Assembly (NCBI RefSeq): GCF_004123845.1
Contig: NZ_NBDP01000019.1
Span: 62,001 to 126,000, forward strand
Origin: Allobosea sp. Tri-44
GTDB lineage: Bacteria; Pseudomonadota; Alphaproteobacteria; Rhizobiales; Beijerinckiaceae
Direction of reading: 5' to 3'
Length of the DNA: 64,000 nucleotides
Both the position numbers and the translations under genes were made by a program. Below, in pieces: positions 27,055 to 35,959 of the stretch (position 1 is its first letter; every line of letters starts with the position of its first letter). The notes beneath the pieces were generated by a model. It was not told the DNA's origin. It did no database searches and worked only from the letters and a program-made list of their open reading frames with translations.

Positions 27055-27909
27055 TCAGACCGCCCGCTTGCCGATGATGGCAAAGCGCAGCTTGTTCGAG
27101 AGGAAGTCGATCGCCGTTACCGCCGCGAGGACCAGCAGGATCAGGAAGGAAACCTGCTGCCATTCGAGCGTGCGGATCGTCTCGGCGAGGTAAAGGCCGA
27201 TGCCGCCGGCGCCGACGATGCCGATAATGGTCGAGGAGCGGGTGTTCGACTCGATGTAGTAGAGCACCTGGCTGGCGATTACCGGCAGGACCTGCGGGAT
27301 CAGGCCGAACCGGATCTCATGGAGCTTGCCGCCGCCGACCGAGGTGACGCCCTCGACCGGCTTGCGATCGGCCGACTCGATGGCCTCGGAGAACAGCTTG
27401 CCGAAGGCACCAAGGTCGCTGGTCATGATCGCGAGCATGCCGGCAAAGGGGCCAAGGCCCACGACATTGACCCAGATCAGCGCCCAGATCAGCGCGTCGA
27501 CGCCGCGCACCGTGTCCATCGAGCGGCGCGCCAGAAAATGCACGACGCGGTTGGCGACGACGTTCTTGGCGGCGAGGAAGCCGAGCGGGAAGGCGAGGAT
27601 CGCCGCCAGGATCGTGCCGAGGAAGGCGATGGCGATGGTCTCGAACAGCGCCTTGACGAAGATGATGGCGCGGGCGAACGAGCCGGGATCGGGCGGCAGC
27701 ATCAGCACCACGAAGGTGCCGAGATTGGAGAAGCCGGCGATGATCTTCCAGAGTGAGGTCTCGAGCGTCGTCAGCCCGTAGAGGAAGAGCCCGACGAGGC
27801 CGCCGACGACGGCGATGGTCGTGAGCTTGGTCTTCAGCGAGCCGTCGATCGCGGCCTTGTGGCGGGCGATCAGCGCGGCGCGGTCGCTGGGCGAGAGGGC
27901 GAGCGTCAT
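27055..27909 (-). CDS. phnE: Phosphonate ABC transporter permease (second PhnE)
   Basis: A 284-residue permease with about six helices and the inner-membrane coupling loop GAFGKLFSEAIESADRKPVEG followed by FGLIPQVLPVI and VGAGGIGLYLAETI. These are hallmarks of PhnE. It begins with an ATGA overlap on the first permease gene and should form a heterodimer with it. It ends 12 bases from the convergent hydrolase gene, with little room for a terminator. Confidence 0.94.
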   Translation of the reverse strand: MTLALSPSDRAALIARHKAAIDGSLKTKLTTIAVVGGLVGLFLYGLTTLETSLWKIIAGFSNLGTFVVLMLPPDPGSFARAIIFVKALFETIAIAFLGTILAAILAFPLGFLAAKNVVANRVVHFLARRSMDTVRGVDALIWALIWVNVVGLGPFAGMLAIMTSDLGAFGKLFSEAIESADRKPVEGVTSVGGGKLHEIRFGLIPQVLPVIASQVLYYIESNTRSSTIIGIVGAGGIGLYLAETIRTLEWQQVSFLILLVLAAVTAIDFLSNKLRFAIIGKRAV

Positions 27910-28787
27910 TTGCCGTGCTCCAGGCTGAGCAGCGCGTGGCGCAGGCGCTCGGTGCCGTAGTCGATCAGCATCACCGTGACGATGATCAGCAAGAGGATGG
28001 CGCTGACATCGGTGAAGTAGAATTTGCGGATCGCCTCGATCAGATCCTGGCCGATGCCGCCGGCGCCGACGAAGCCCATGATCGAGGCGCCGCGGACATT
28101 GATCTCGAAGCGCAGCAGCGCGTAGCTGGCGAAGTTCGACAGCACCTGCGGCACCACCGCGAAGCGGATGGTCTGCCACCAGCTCGCGCCGGTCGCGGTC
28201 AGGCCGTCAACCGGCTTCATGTCGATGTTCTCGACCACTTCCGAGAAGAGCTTGCCCATCGCGCCCATGGTGTGGATGGCGATGGCGAGCACGCCGGGCA
28301 GCGGGCCGAGGCCGAAGGCGATCACGAAGATCAGCGCGAAGACGATCTCGGGGACGGTGCGGCAGAATTCGAGATAGCGGCGCGTCGCCCAGCGCAGCCC
28401 GGCCGAGCGGCCGAGATTGCTGGCGGCGGTGAAGCAGAGCAGGAAGCCGCCGACAGCGCCGAGTATCGTTCCGACATAGGCGATCAGCAGGGTCTGCCAG
28501 AGCAGTTTCAGCCAGCCGTTGAGGCCCCAGTACCACTCCTTGAGATCGGCGCCGAGCGTCGCCAAGCGAAGCGTCGGCACGGTCTCGAGGATGTATTTCG
28601 GAAAGCGCCAGGCATTCGCGGCGAATTTCGCGAAGTCGACCTCGGAGCCGATGCCGGCGAGCAGGACGCAGGCGACGAAGATCGCTGCGCCGAGCAAGGT
28701 CTGCAGCCGCTTCGCCGCCATTTCGCGCCGATAGAGATCGGCATGGGCGGTGATGGCGGGATCGTTGCGGTCGATCGCGAGTGTCAT
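27906..28787 (-). CDS. phnE: Phosphonate ABC transporter permease (first PhnE)
   Basis: A 293-residue PhnE-family permease with the coupling segment MGAMGKLFSEVVENIDMKPVDG, FAVVPQVLSNFASYALLRFE and FVGAGGIGQDLIEAI. Two non-identical permeases, instead of one homodimer, are common in alphaproteobacterial phosphonate importers. The stop overlaps the next phnE start by four bases. A repeat-rich gap of ~140 bases lies between it and phnD. Confidence 0.95.
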   Translation of the reverse strand: MTLAIDRNDPAITAHADLYRREMAAKRLQTLLGAAIFVACVLLAGIGSEVDFAKFAANAWRFPKYILETVPTLRLATLGADLKEWYWGLNGWLKLLWQTLLIAYVGTILGAVGGFLLCFTAASNLGRSAGLRWATRRYLEFCRTVPEIVFALIFVIAFGLGPLPGVLAIAIHTMGAMGKLFSEVVENIDMKPVDGLTATGASWWQTIRFAVVPQVLSNFASYALLRFEINVRGASIMGFVGAGGIGQDLIEAIRKFYFTDVSAILLLIIVTVMLIDYGTERLRHALLSLEHGK

Positions 28788-28808
28788 GAGGCGCTTCCGT
28801 CATGTCGC

Positions 28809-28914
28809 AGGACCGGCTGGTGCCGGTCCTGGACTGGGCGTCATTCTCGGGCGGAGCGAAGCGCAGACCCGAGAATCTCGATCAGGAGATGCTCGGGTCA
28901 AGCCCGAGCATGAC
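28809..28914. repeat. Hairpins between phnD and phnE
   Basis: AGGACCGGC/GCCGGTCCT (28809-28830, four-base loop) is followed by GTCATTCTCGGG/CCCGAGAAT (from 28840) and ATGCTCGGGT/GCCCGAGCATGAC (to 28914). The second part has the GTCAT ends seen in other repeats of this window. In the phn transcript the hairpins could protect the upstream phnCD part, as in binding-protein operons where the binding protein is needed in excess. Confidence 0.75.
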
Positions 28915-28925
28915 GGCTGTCAGAG

Positions 28926-29843
28926 TTACGACGACTTCTTCTTGCGCAGAGCGTCGACGAACTTGTTCAGCTCGATGATCGGGTCGTAGGACTTGTTGTC
29001 GACGGCGACGAGCGGGCCCTGCTTGCCTTCATAGATCTTGTCGAAGGCGGCCTTGTCCTGGGTGGCGAGATTGAGGACCGCGTCGCGGATCTTGGCCTTC
29101 AGCTCGGTCGGCAGCTCGGTGAGATAGGCCATCGGCGAGTTCACGATCTGCTCGGACTTGTAGATGATGCGGAAATCGTCCGCCTTGACCATCTTCTTGC
29201 GGTCCATGCGCAGCAGGTTCGACTCCTGCTCGTCGTTCCACCAGTTGGCGGCGACGTCGACGGTGCCCTGGCCGAGCGCGATGACCGCGTTCTCGTGGCT
29301 GCCGGTGTAGACGACCTTGCCGAAGAAGGTCTCGGGCTCGATCTTCATGCCATCAAGCGCGAAGCGCGGGACATTGTTGCCCGAGGTCGAGTTCGGGTCG
29401 ACGAGGCCGAGATTCTTGCCCTTGAGGTCCTCGATCTTCTGATAGGGCGAGTCCTTCTTCACATAGAAGACCGAGTAGTAGCCCTTGGTGCCATCGATAT
29501 TGGTCTCGATCGCGAAAGCGTCGATCTTGGCGCCGGTCATCAGCGCGCGGGCGAAGGAGGCTGGGCCGTACATGCCGATGTGGATGTTGCCGGCGCGCTG
29601 GCCCTCGATGATCGCGGCGTAGTCGTTGGCGATGCGCAGGGTCACCTTGGTGCCGAGTTCCTTCGCGAGATAGTTGACGAAGGGGGTGTAGCGCTCGACG
29701 ACGCCGGAGGCGTTCTCGGACGGGATGATGGCGAAGACGAGCTCAGGATATTTCGCCTTCCAGTCCTGGGCGAAAGCCGGGGCGGCGAGCGTCGCGGCAA
29801 GGCCGGCTGCGGCAAGCGTGAGCGTATGACGACGGGTCAGCAT
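28926..29843 (-). CDS. phnD: Phosphonate ABC transporter substrate-binding protein
   Basis: A 305-residue periplasmic protein with a twin-arginine-containing leader (LTRRHTLTLAAAGLAATLAAPAFA). Then FAIIPSENASGVVERYTPFVNYLAKELG, the PhnD/PtxB opening, and DPNSTSGNNVPRFAL and GQGTVDVAANWWNDE follow. AAGGAG eight bases before ATG 29843 fixes the start, whereas the frame extends to 29861. It captures phosphonates for PhnE1E2-PhnC. Confidence 0.95.
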   Translation of the reverse strand: MLTRRHTLTLAAAGLAATLAAPAFAQDWKAKYPELVFAIIPSENASGVVERYTPFVNYLAKELGTKVTLRIANDYAAIIEGQRAGNIHIGMYGPASFARALMTGAKIDAFAIETNIDGTKGYYSVFYVKKDSPYQKIEDLKGKNLGLVDPNSTSGNNVPRFALDGMKIEPETFFGKVVYTGSHENAVIALGQGTVDVAANWWNDEQESNLLRMDRKKMVKADDFRIIYKSEQIVNSPMAYLTELPTELKAKIRDAVLNLATQDKAAFDKIYEGKQGPLVAVDNKSYDPIIELNKFVDALRKKKSS

Positions 29844-29918
29844 GAGAGTGCTCCTTTTCAAAAGATCGGTGATGAAAGGTCAGGCTTAAGTGCAGGCTTG
29901 GGCGCTTCGCCGGCTGTT

Positions 29919-30737
29919 TCAGGCGACGTTCTGCTTGGCGCGCTGGGCTTCCTCGATGGCGATGGCGTCGAGTTGGTCGAGCGCCTCGGCTCCGGCATCC
30001 TTGGCCTCGATGCCGTAGAGCTCGGCGGCGAGCTCGCTGGTGAGGGCGTGCGGCGGGCCGTCGAACACGACCTTGCCGCCGGCCATGCCGATCAGCCGGT
30101 CGCAGTACTTCGCCGCGATGTCGAGGTGGTGAAGGTTGCAGATCACGGTGATGCCGTCCTCGCGATTGATGCGGAACAGCGCGTCCATGACGACCTGCGT
30201 GTTGCGTGGATCGAGCGAGGCGATCGGCTCGTCGGCGAGGATGATCTTCGGCTCCTGCACCAAAGCGCGGGCGATGGCGACGCGCTGCTGCTGGCCGCCG
30301 GACAGGGTCTCGGCGCGCTGCGACAGCAGATGGCCCATATCGAGCCGCTCGAGCGCGGCGATGGCGCGGACCTTGTCGTCCTGCGAGAAGCTCTTGACCA
30401 GCGTCAGCGCGGCGGAGCGGTGATTGAGACGGCCGAGCAGCACGTTGGTGAGAACGTCGAGGCGGCCGACCAGGTTGAACTGCTGGAAGATCATCGCCGT
30501 GTCGCGCCGCCAGCCTCTCAGCGCGGCGCCGCGCAGGGCGGTGACGTCGCGCTCCTCGCTGAGGATGCGGCCGTCGCTGGCATCGGCGAGGCGGTTCAGC
30601 ATGCGCAGCAGCGTCGACTTGCCGGCGCCCGAGCGACCGATGATGCCGACCATCTCGCCGCGCGGAATCGATAGGGTGACGTTGTCGACGGCGGCCTTGC
30701 CACCGAAACGCTTGGTCAGACCCTCGATACGCAGCAT
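29919..30737 (-). CDS. phnC: Phosphonate ABC transporter ATP-binding protein
   Basis: A 272-residue ATPase with Walker [10 protein letters not shown], signature [15 protein letters not shown], Walker [13 protein letters not shown] and the switch-region NLHHLDIA typical of PhnC. The frame starts at TTG 30740, directly followed by the ATG at 30737 that I use. It is the first gene of phnCDE1E2 and has a PhoB box 46 bases upstream. Confidence 0.95.
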   Translation of the reverse strand: MLRIEGLTKRFGGKAAVDNVTLSIPRGEMVGIIGRSGAGKSTLLRMLNRLADASDGRILSEERDVTALRGAALRGWRRDTAMIFQQFNLVGRLDVLTNVLLGRLNHRSAALTLVKSFSQDDKVRAIAALERLDMGHLLSQRAETLSGGQQQRVAIARALVQEPKIILADEPIASLDPRNTQVVMDALFRINREDGITVICNLHHLDIAAKYCDRLIGMAGGKVVFDGPPHALTSELAAELYGIEAKDAGAEALDQLDAIAIEEAQRAKQNVA

Positions 30738-30782
30738 CAACTACTCTCCCGCGATTGCGGGATGATGCGGTATCGGCGCCAG

Positions 30783-30800
30783 ATGACAGTGCGGTGACAG
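30783..30800 (-). promoter_or_regulatory. Pho box upstream of phnC
   Basis: On the minus strand the sequence reads CTGTCAC-CGCA-CTGTCAT, two seven-base direct repeats eleven bases apart, the classic PhoB dimer site (CTGTCAT-N4-CTGTCAT) with one difference. It ends 46 bases before the phnC start codon, so phosphate starvation should induce phnCDE. Confidence 0.88.
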
Positions 30801-30881
30801 GAGGCGCGTTCCAGGGCGTGGAAGGTTCAGACGGTCATCGGCCGTCAACCATATCGTCGTGAGCCGCTGGAGGGCGCTGCG

Positions 30882-31538
30882 TCAGGCCGCCCGCAGCAGC
30901 AGGTCGACGCAGGCGGCGACGTAGGATTTGCGCTCCGCCGGTGGGATCGCGGCGATGCCGAGCAGGCCGCGCACCTGATGGAAGCCGCGGAGCATGCCGA
31001 TGAACTGCTCGGCGAGCCTGTCCGCTTCCCCGCGCGTGAGTGGCCGCGACAACCCATCACCGGATCGTGACCGCTGCTCCAGCAAGGCGGAGAGCTCCGT
31101 AATCATGCGCCCGGCGCCGGCCTCGTAGGCGGCCTGTCCCAGTTCAGGAAAACGCGCGGCCGCTCCAATGATCAGGCGGTGCAGATCGAGCGAGGCGGGA
31201 TGGACCATCATCGCCAGCGCATCATCGCCCAGACGCAGCAACATGCTGCGCAGATTGGCGCCCTTGACCACCGGCTGGCGCAGCGGAATCGTCAGCTTTT
31301 CAGTGAGTTCGGCGCAGATCGCCTTGAACAGCGCTTCCTTGTCGGCGAAGTGGCTGTAGATCGTCTGCTTGGAGACGCCGGCGCGCTGGGCGATCTGATC
31401 GAGGCTGGCCCGGTCGAAGCCCTCGGCCAGGAACGTCTCCGACGCGGCCCTAGTGATCGCGTCATGCTTATCCGGCCGTGATTTCTCTGCCGGCATCTGT
31501 CTTGCTTCTGCAGCGGGGGCGCTATTGCGTCCGTGCAT
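30882..31538 (-). CDS. TetR-family transcriptional regulator
   Basis: A 218-residue regulator with a helix-turn-helix at about residues 25-70 (AITRAASETFLAEGFDRASLDQIAQRAGVSKQTIYSHFADKEALF), the consensus TetR fold. The C-terminal domain is diverse and gives no ligand. An internal ATG at 31496 would shorten it by 14 residues. It is divergent from the RND efflux pair with a palindrome in the gap, so it is very likely its repressor. Confidence 0.92.
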   Translation of the reverse strand: MHGRNSAPAAEARQMPAEKSRPDKHDAITRAASETFLAEGFDRASLDQIAQRAGVSKQTIYSHFADKEALFKAICAELTEKLTIPLRQPVVKGANLRSMLLRLGDDALAMMVHPASLDLHRLIIGAAARFPELGQAAYEAGAGRMITELSALLEQRSRSGDGLSRPLTRGEADRLAEQFIGMLRGFHQVRGLLGIAAIPPAERKSYVAACVDLLLRAA

Positions 31539-31582
31539 TGATCATTCCGTCACGCTTCCGCCCTTAAAGGGTGCTTATCAAA

Positions 31583-31600
31583 CTAGACCGTCCAGTCTAG
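31583..31600. promoter_or_regulatory. Palindromic TetR operator of the RND efflux locus
   Basis: CTAGAC-cgtcca-GTCTAG is a perfect six-base inverted repeat with a six-base spacer, midway between the divergent TetR and adaptor genes. Its position 33 bases before the adaptor start suits repression of both. Confidence 0.7.
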
Positions 31601-31632
31601 ATTATGTCCGCGGTCCCGGAGCGTCCAGCCTG

Positions 31633-32742
31633 ATGAAGCGTTTTCTCCTCCTTATCCTTGTCGCCGGGCTGGCGGGCGGTGGGTACTATGGCTACCGCTA
31701 CCACTATAAGCCGACCAATCAGCAGGCGCAGGCGCAGGGCGTCGCCAGCGCGCCGAACCCCGCTATTCCGGTTGAAGTCGGGACGATCGAGCTCGCTACG
31801 GTCGCCGAAGAGGTCGAGGCGCTCGGAACGCTGGCGGCCGAAGAGTCCGTGGTGATCGCTCCCGAGATCGCCGGCCGCGTCGTCGCGCTCGGCTTCAAGG
31901 AAGGCGAGCGGGTCGCCAAGGACCAGCCGCTGGTCATGCTCGACACCGCCATCCTCGACGCGGAGCTCAAGCAGTCCCAGGCCGATATCAGCCTGGCGCG
32001 CGATACCTATGACCGCAACCGCTCGCTGGTGCAGCGCGGCGCCGGCACCCAGGTCGCGCTGGAGCAGGCGACGGCGCAGCTCGCCTCGCAGGAGGCGCGC
32101 CTGCAACTTGCCCAGGCCAAGCTCGCGCTCGCGACGATCAAGGCGCCGTTCAACGGCGTGGTCGGCCTGCGCGCCGTCGGCGTCGGCGACTATGTCTCGA
32201 TCGGCAAGCAGCTGATCACGCTGACCAGCATCGATCCGATCAAGGTCGACTTCCGCGTGCCGGAAATCTACCTGACCCAGCTCAAGGTCGGCCAGCCGAT
32301 CCAGCTCAAGGTCGATGCGGTGCCGGATCGGCCCTTCGCCGGCAAGATCTTCGCGATCGACCCGGTCGTCGACGTCAATGGCCGGGCAGTCAAGCTGCGC
32401 GCCCTCGTGCCCAATGCCGATCTCGTCCTGAAGCCCGGCCTGTTCGCCCGCGTGACGATCATGGTCGACAAGCGCGAGAATGCGCTGGTCGTGCCGGAAA
32501 CCGCCATCGTGCCGGACGGGCTCGGCAAGACGGTGTTCATCGTCGAGAACGGCAAGGCCAAGCGCGTGCCGGTCGAACTCGGCAAGCGCCTGATTGGCAA
32601 GGTCGAGGTGGTCAAGGGCCTCAAAGCCGGCATGCAGATCGTCACCGCCGGGCAGATGCGCCTGCGCGAGGGTGCCAACGTCCTGATCAAAGAGAAGGCG
32701 GTCGTCCAGACCAGTTCGCTGCCGGGCGTCGTGCAGCGATGA
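31633..32742 (+). CDS. RND efflux periplasmic adaptor (HlyD/MFP family)
   Basis: A 369-residue adaptor with a single N-terminal hydrophobic segment (FLLLILVAGLAGGGYYGY). The barrel-sandwich and hairpin region runs from ESVVIAPEIAGRVVALGFKEGERVAKDQPLVMLD through a helical hairpin (LKQSQADISLARD...). TIKAPFNGVVGLR closes the lipoyl fold. The frame is open from 31453, but that upstream part crosses the TetR start region and has no leader. The stop overlaps the permease start (ATGA). The pump partner is the next gene; no outer-membrane channel gene follows. Confidence 0.92.
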   Translation: MKRFLLLILVAGLAGGGYYGYRYHYKPTNQQAQAQGVASAPNPAIPVEVGTIELATVAEEVEALGTLAAEESVVIAPEIAGRVVALGFKEGERVAKDQPLVMLDTAILDAELKQSQADISLARDTYDRNRSLVQRGAGTQVALEQATAQLASQEARLQLAQAKLALATIKAPFNGVVGLRAVGVGDYVSIGKQLITLTSIDPIKVDFRVPEIYLTQLKVGQPIQLKVDAVPDRPFAGKIFAIDPVVDVNGRAVKLRALVPNADLVLKPGLFARVTIMVDKRENALVVPETAIVPDGLGKTVFIVENGKAKRVPVELGKRLIGKVEVVKGLKAGMQIVTAGQMRLREGANVLIKEKAVVQTSSLPGVVQR

Positions 32743-35700
32743 GCCTGTTCGAGCTTTTCGTCCGCCGGCCGGTCCTCTCGACCGTCCTCAGCCTGCTCGT
32801 CATCCTGATCGGCTTCGTCTCCTATACGCGCCTGACGGTGCGAGAATATCCGAACATCGACGAGCCGATCGTCTCGGTGCAGACCGTCTATCGTGGCGCC
32901 AGTGCCGAGATCATCGAGACGCAGGTCACGCAGATCCTCGAGAACTCGATTGCCGGCATCGAAGGCATCGAGATCATCAACTCGACCAGCCGGCAGGAGC
33001 GCAGCCAGATCTCGGTGCGCTTCCGGCCGGACGTCGATCCCGACGTCGCCGCCTCCGACGTGCGCGACCGCGTCAGCCGCGTGCGCGGTCGCATGCCCGA
33101 CGAGATCGACGAGCCGATCATCGCCAAGGTCGAGGCCGACGCCCAGCCGGTGATGTATCTGTCGCTGACCAGCTCGCGGCATTCGCCGCTGGAGCTGACC
33201 GATTTCGCCGACCGTTTCATCGCCGACCGCGTCCAGAACATCACGGGTGTGGCCGAGGTCCGCATCCTCGGCCAACGCCAATACGCCATGCGCATCTGGC
33301 TCGATCGCGCGCGGCTCGCCGCCTACAACATCACGGTCCAGGAGATCGAGGCGGCGCTACGGGCGCAGAACGTCGAGATTCCATCGGGCCGGATCGAGAG
33401 CGACAGCCGCGAATTCACCGTGCTCTCGCAGACCAGCCTGAACACACCCGAGCAATTCCGCGAAATCACGGTCAAGGACGCCAACGGCTTCCCGGTGAAG
33501 CTGCGCGACATCGCCAAGGTCGAGCTCGGCGCGCGCGAGGAGCGCAACGCCGCCTGGTTCGGCGGCCAGCCTTCAGTGACGATCGGCATCGTCAAGCAGG
33601 CGACGGCCAATCCGCTCGACGTCTCCTCGGGCGTCGTCGCCGCGCTGCCGGGCATCCGCGAGGATCTGCCCGACGGCATGTCGATCGCGACCTCCTACGA
33701 CACCTCGATCTTCATCGATCGCTCGATCAAGGCGGTCTACACCACGATCGCCGAGGCGGTGGTCCTCGTCGTGCTGATCATCTTCCTGTTCCTGCGCTCG
33801 CTGCGCGCGACGCTGATCCCGCTCGTCACGATTCCGGTCTCGCTGATCGGCGCCTTCGCGCTGATGTATGCGCTCGGCTTCACGGTGAACACGCTGACGC
33901 TGCTCTCGATGGTGCTCGCCATTGGCCTGGTGGTCGACGACGCCATCGTCGTGCTGGAGAACGTCCACCGTCATATCGAGGACGGGGTCGAGCCGACGAA
34001 GGCGGCGATCAAGGGCATCAACGAGATCGCCTTCGCGGTGGTCGCGATGACGCTGACGCTGGTCGCTGTCTACGCGCCGATGGCATTCTCGACCGGGCGC
34101 ACCGGCAAGCTCTTCGTCGAGTTCGCTCTGACGCTGGCCGGCGCGGTGCTGGTTTCGGGCTTCGTCGCGCTGACGCTGACGCCGATGATGTGCGCCAAGC
34201 TCTTGAAGCACCACGATAAGCACAACTGGCTCTACAATATCCTGGAGCGCTTCTTTGAAGGACTGGCCAGCGGTTATCGCCGCTCGCTGCGCTTTGCGCT
34301 GTCGGTCAGGCCCGCGATCGTGCTGCTGGCGCTGCTGGTCGCCGGCGGCAGCTATTTCTTCTTCACCAATCTGCGCTCGGAGCTCGCCCCGGTCGAGGAT
34401 CGTGGCACGATCACCGCGATCGGCGTCGCGCCGGAAGGCGCGACCATGGCCTTCACCGCCGACTATGCCCGGCGTGTCGAGGATTATTTCAGCAAGATCC
34501 AGGAGGTCGACAGCTATCTCGTCATCGTCGGTTTCCCGGACGTGACGCGGGCGATCGCCTTTGCGCGCCTGAAGCCCTGGGAAGAGCGCCACCGCAAGCA
34601 GCAGAACCTGGTCGCCGAGATCAACAAGGGGCTGTCGCAGATCCCCGGCATCCGCCTGTTCGCGACCAATCCGCCCTCGCTCGGCCAGGGCGGCGCCAAC
34701 AGCAAGCCGGTCGAGTTCGTGCTGCGCTCGTCTGACCCTTACGTCACCATCAAGGAAAACGTCGACAAGCTGATCGCCGAGGTGCAGGGCAATCCGGCGC
34801 TGACCAATATCGAGACCAACCTCATCCTCGACAAGCCGCAGATCAAGGTCTCGATCGACCGGCAGCGCGCCTCTGATCTCGGCGTCGGCGTCGACGTCAT
34901 CGGCCGGACCATGGAGACCCTGCTCGGCGGCCGCCAGGTCACCCGCTTCAACATGAACGGCGAGCAGTACGACGTCATGCTGCAGGTCGCCGGCGCGGAG
35001 CGCAGCACGCCGCAGGCGCTGCAGTCGATCTATCTGATGGGCCGCGGCGGCCAGGCGGTACAGCTCTCCAGCCTCGTCCAGATCGAGGAGAACGTCGCGC
35101 CCAAGGAGTTGATCCGCTTCAACCAGCTGCGCTCGGCGACGATCACCGCCGTGCCCGGGGCAGGCTACTCGCTCGGCGATGCGCTTGCGGTGCTCGAGCA
35201 GGGTGCCGCGAAGGTGCTGCCGGCCTCGTTCCAGACCGATTATTCCGGCCAGAGCCGCGAGTTCAAGCAGTCGGGATCCTCGATCCTGCTCGTCTTCCTG
35301 CTGGCACTCGGATTCATCTATCTGGTGCTGGCGGCGCAGTTCGAGAGCTTCGTGGACCCCGTGGTGATCATGGTCTCGGTGCCGCTCTCGCTCACCGGCG
35401 CGCTGGCCGCGCTCTATTTCTCCGGCGGCACGCTCAACGTCTATAGCCAGATCGGCCTGATCACGCTGGTCGGCCTGATCACCAAGCACGGTATCCTGAT
35501 CCTCGAATTCACCAACCAGCTGCGTGAAGAGGGCCGGGAGCTGATCGACGCGCTGGTCGATGCGGCGGAGCTGCGCCTGCGGCCGATTCTGATGACGACG
35601 GGCGCGATGGTGCTCGGCGCAGTGCCGCTGGCGCTGGCGGAAGGTGCCGGCGCCGAAAGCCGCTCGCAGATCGGCTGGGTCATCGTCGGCGGCATGACCT

Positions 35701-35813
35701 TCGGCACGCTGCTCACGCTCTATGTCGTGCCGGTGGCCTATAGCTACATGGCGCGGAGCAAGCACGGCTCGCGCCATGCGCCGGTCGAGGCCCACCCGCA
35801 GCCGGCGGAATGA
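32739..35813 (+). CDS. RND efflux permease (AcrB/MdtB-like superfamily)
   Basis: A 1024-residue inner-membrane pump with the usual 12 helices and two large periplasmic loops. FVRRPVLSTVLSLLVILIG opens it. The D-D proton relay appears in GLVVDDAIVVLENVHRHIEDG, and the later GLITKHGILILEFTNQLREEG marks the second half. Length is normal. It may export drugs, dyes, or organic solvents, but the sequence does not say which. The opposite-strand 740-residue frame across 33573-35795 is a shadow. Confidence 0.94.
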   Translation: MSLFELFVRRPVLSTVLSLLVILIGFVSYTRLTVREYPNIDEPIVSVQTVYRGASAEIIETQVTQILENSIAGIEGIEIINSTSRQERSQISVRFRPDVDPDVAASDVRDRVSRVRGRMPDEIDEPIIAKVEADAQPVMYLSLTSSRHSPLELTDFADRFIADRVQNITGVAEVRILGQRQYAMRIWLDRARLAAYNITVQEIEAALRAQNVEIPSGRIESDSREFTVLSQTSLNTPEQFREITVKDANGFPVKLRDIAKVELGAREERNAAWFGGQPSVTIGIVKQATANPLDVSSGVVAALPGIREDLPDGMSIATSYDTSIFIDRSIKAVYTTIAEAVVLVVLIIFLFLRSLRATLIPLVTIPVSLIGAFALMYALGFTVNTLTLLSMVLAIGLVVDDAIVVLENVHRHIEDGVEPTKAAIKGINEIAFAVVAMTLTLVAVYAPMAFSTGRTGKLFVEFALTLAGAVLVSGFVALTLTPMMCAKLLKHHDKHNWLYNILERFFEGLASGYRRSLRFALSVRPAIVLLALLVAGGSYFFFTNLRSELAPVEDRGTITAIGVAPEGATMAFTADYARRVEDYFSKIQEVDSYLVIVGFPDVTRAIAFARLKPWEERHRKQQNLVAEINKGLSQIPGIRLFATNPPSLGQGGANSKPVEFVLRSSDPYVTIKENVDKLIAEVQGNPALTNIETNLILDKPQIKVSIDRQRASDLGVGVDVIGRTMETLLGGRQVTRFNMNGEQYDVMLQVAGAERSTPQALQSIYLMGRGGQAVQLSSLVQIEENVAPKELIRFNQLRSATITAVPGAGYSLGDALAVLEQGAAKVLPASFQTDYSGQSREFKQSGSSILLVFLLALGFIYLVLAAQFESFVDPVVIMVSVPLSLTGALAALYFSGGTLNVYSQIGLITLVGLITKHGILILEFTNQLREEGRELIDALVDAAELRLRPILMTTGAMVLGAVPLALAEGAGAESRSQIGWVIVGGMTFGTLLTLYVVPVAYSYMARSKHGSRHAPVEAHPQPAE

Positions 35814-35959
35814 TCAGCGGTCCGGGTAGAGGATATCCGGATAGCCCATAGCGGAAACGTCTATTCGCTTTCGCCGCCGCCCGAGGCTAACCGTCCGGGC
35901 GGCGGCGCCAAAACGAGCAAGAACTCAGGCGACCGCCCGCGATAAACGGGAGGAACGGC

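Noticed and set aside
33573..35795. 740-residue minus frame
   Set aside because: It is antisense to the RND permease and is Asp/Arg/His-rich with no recognisable domain.
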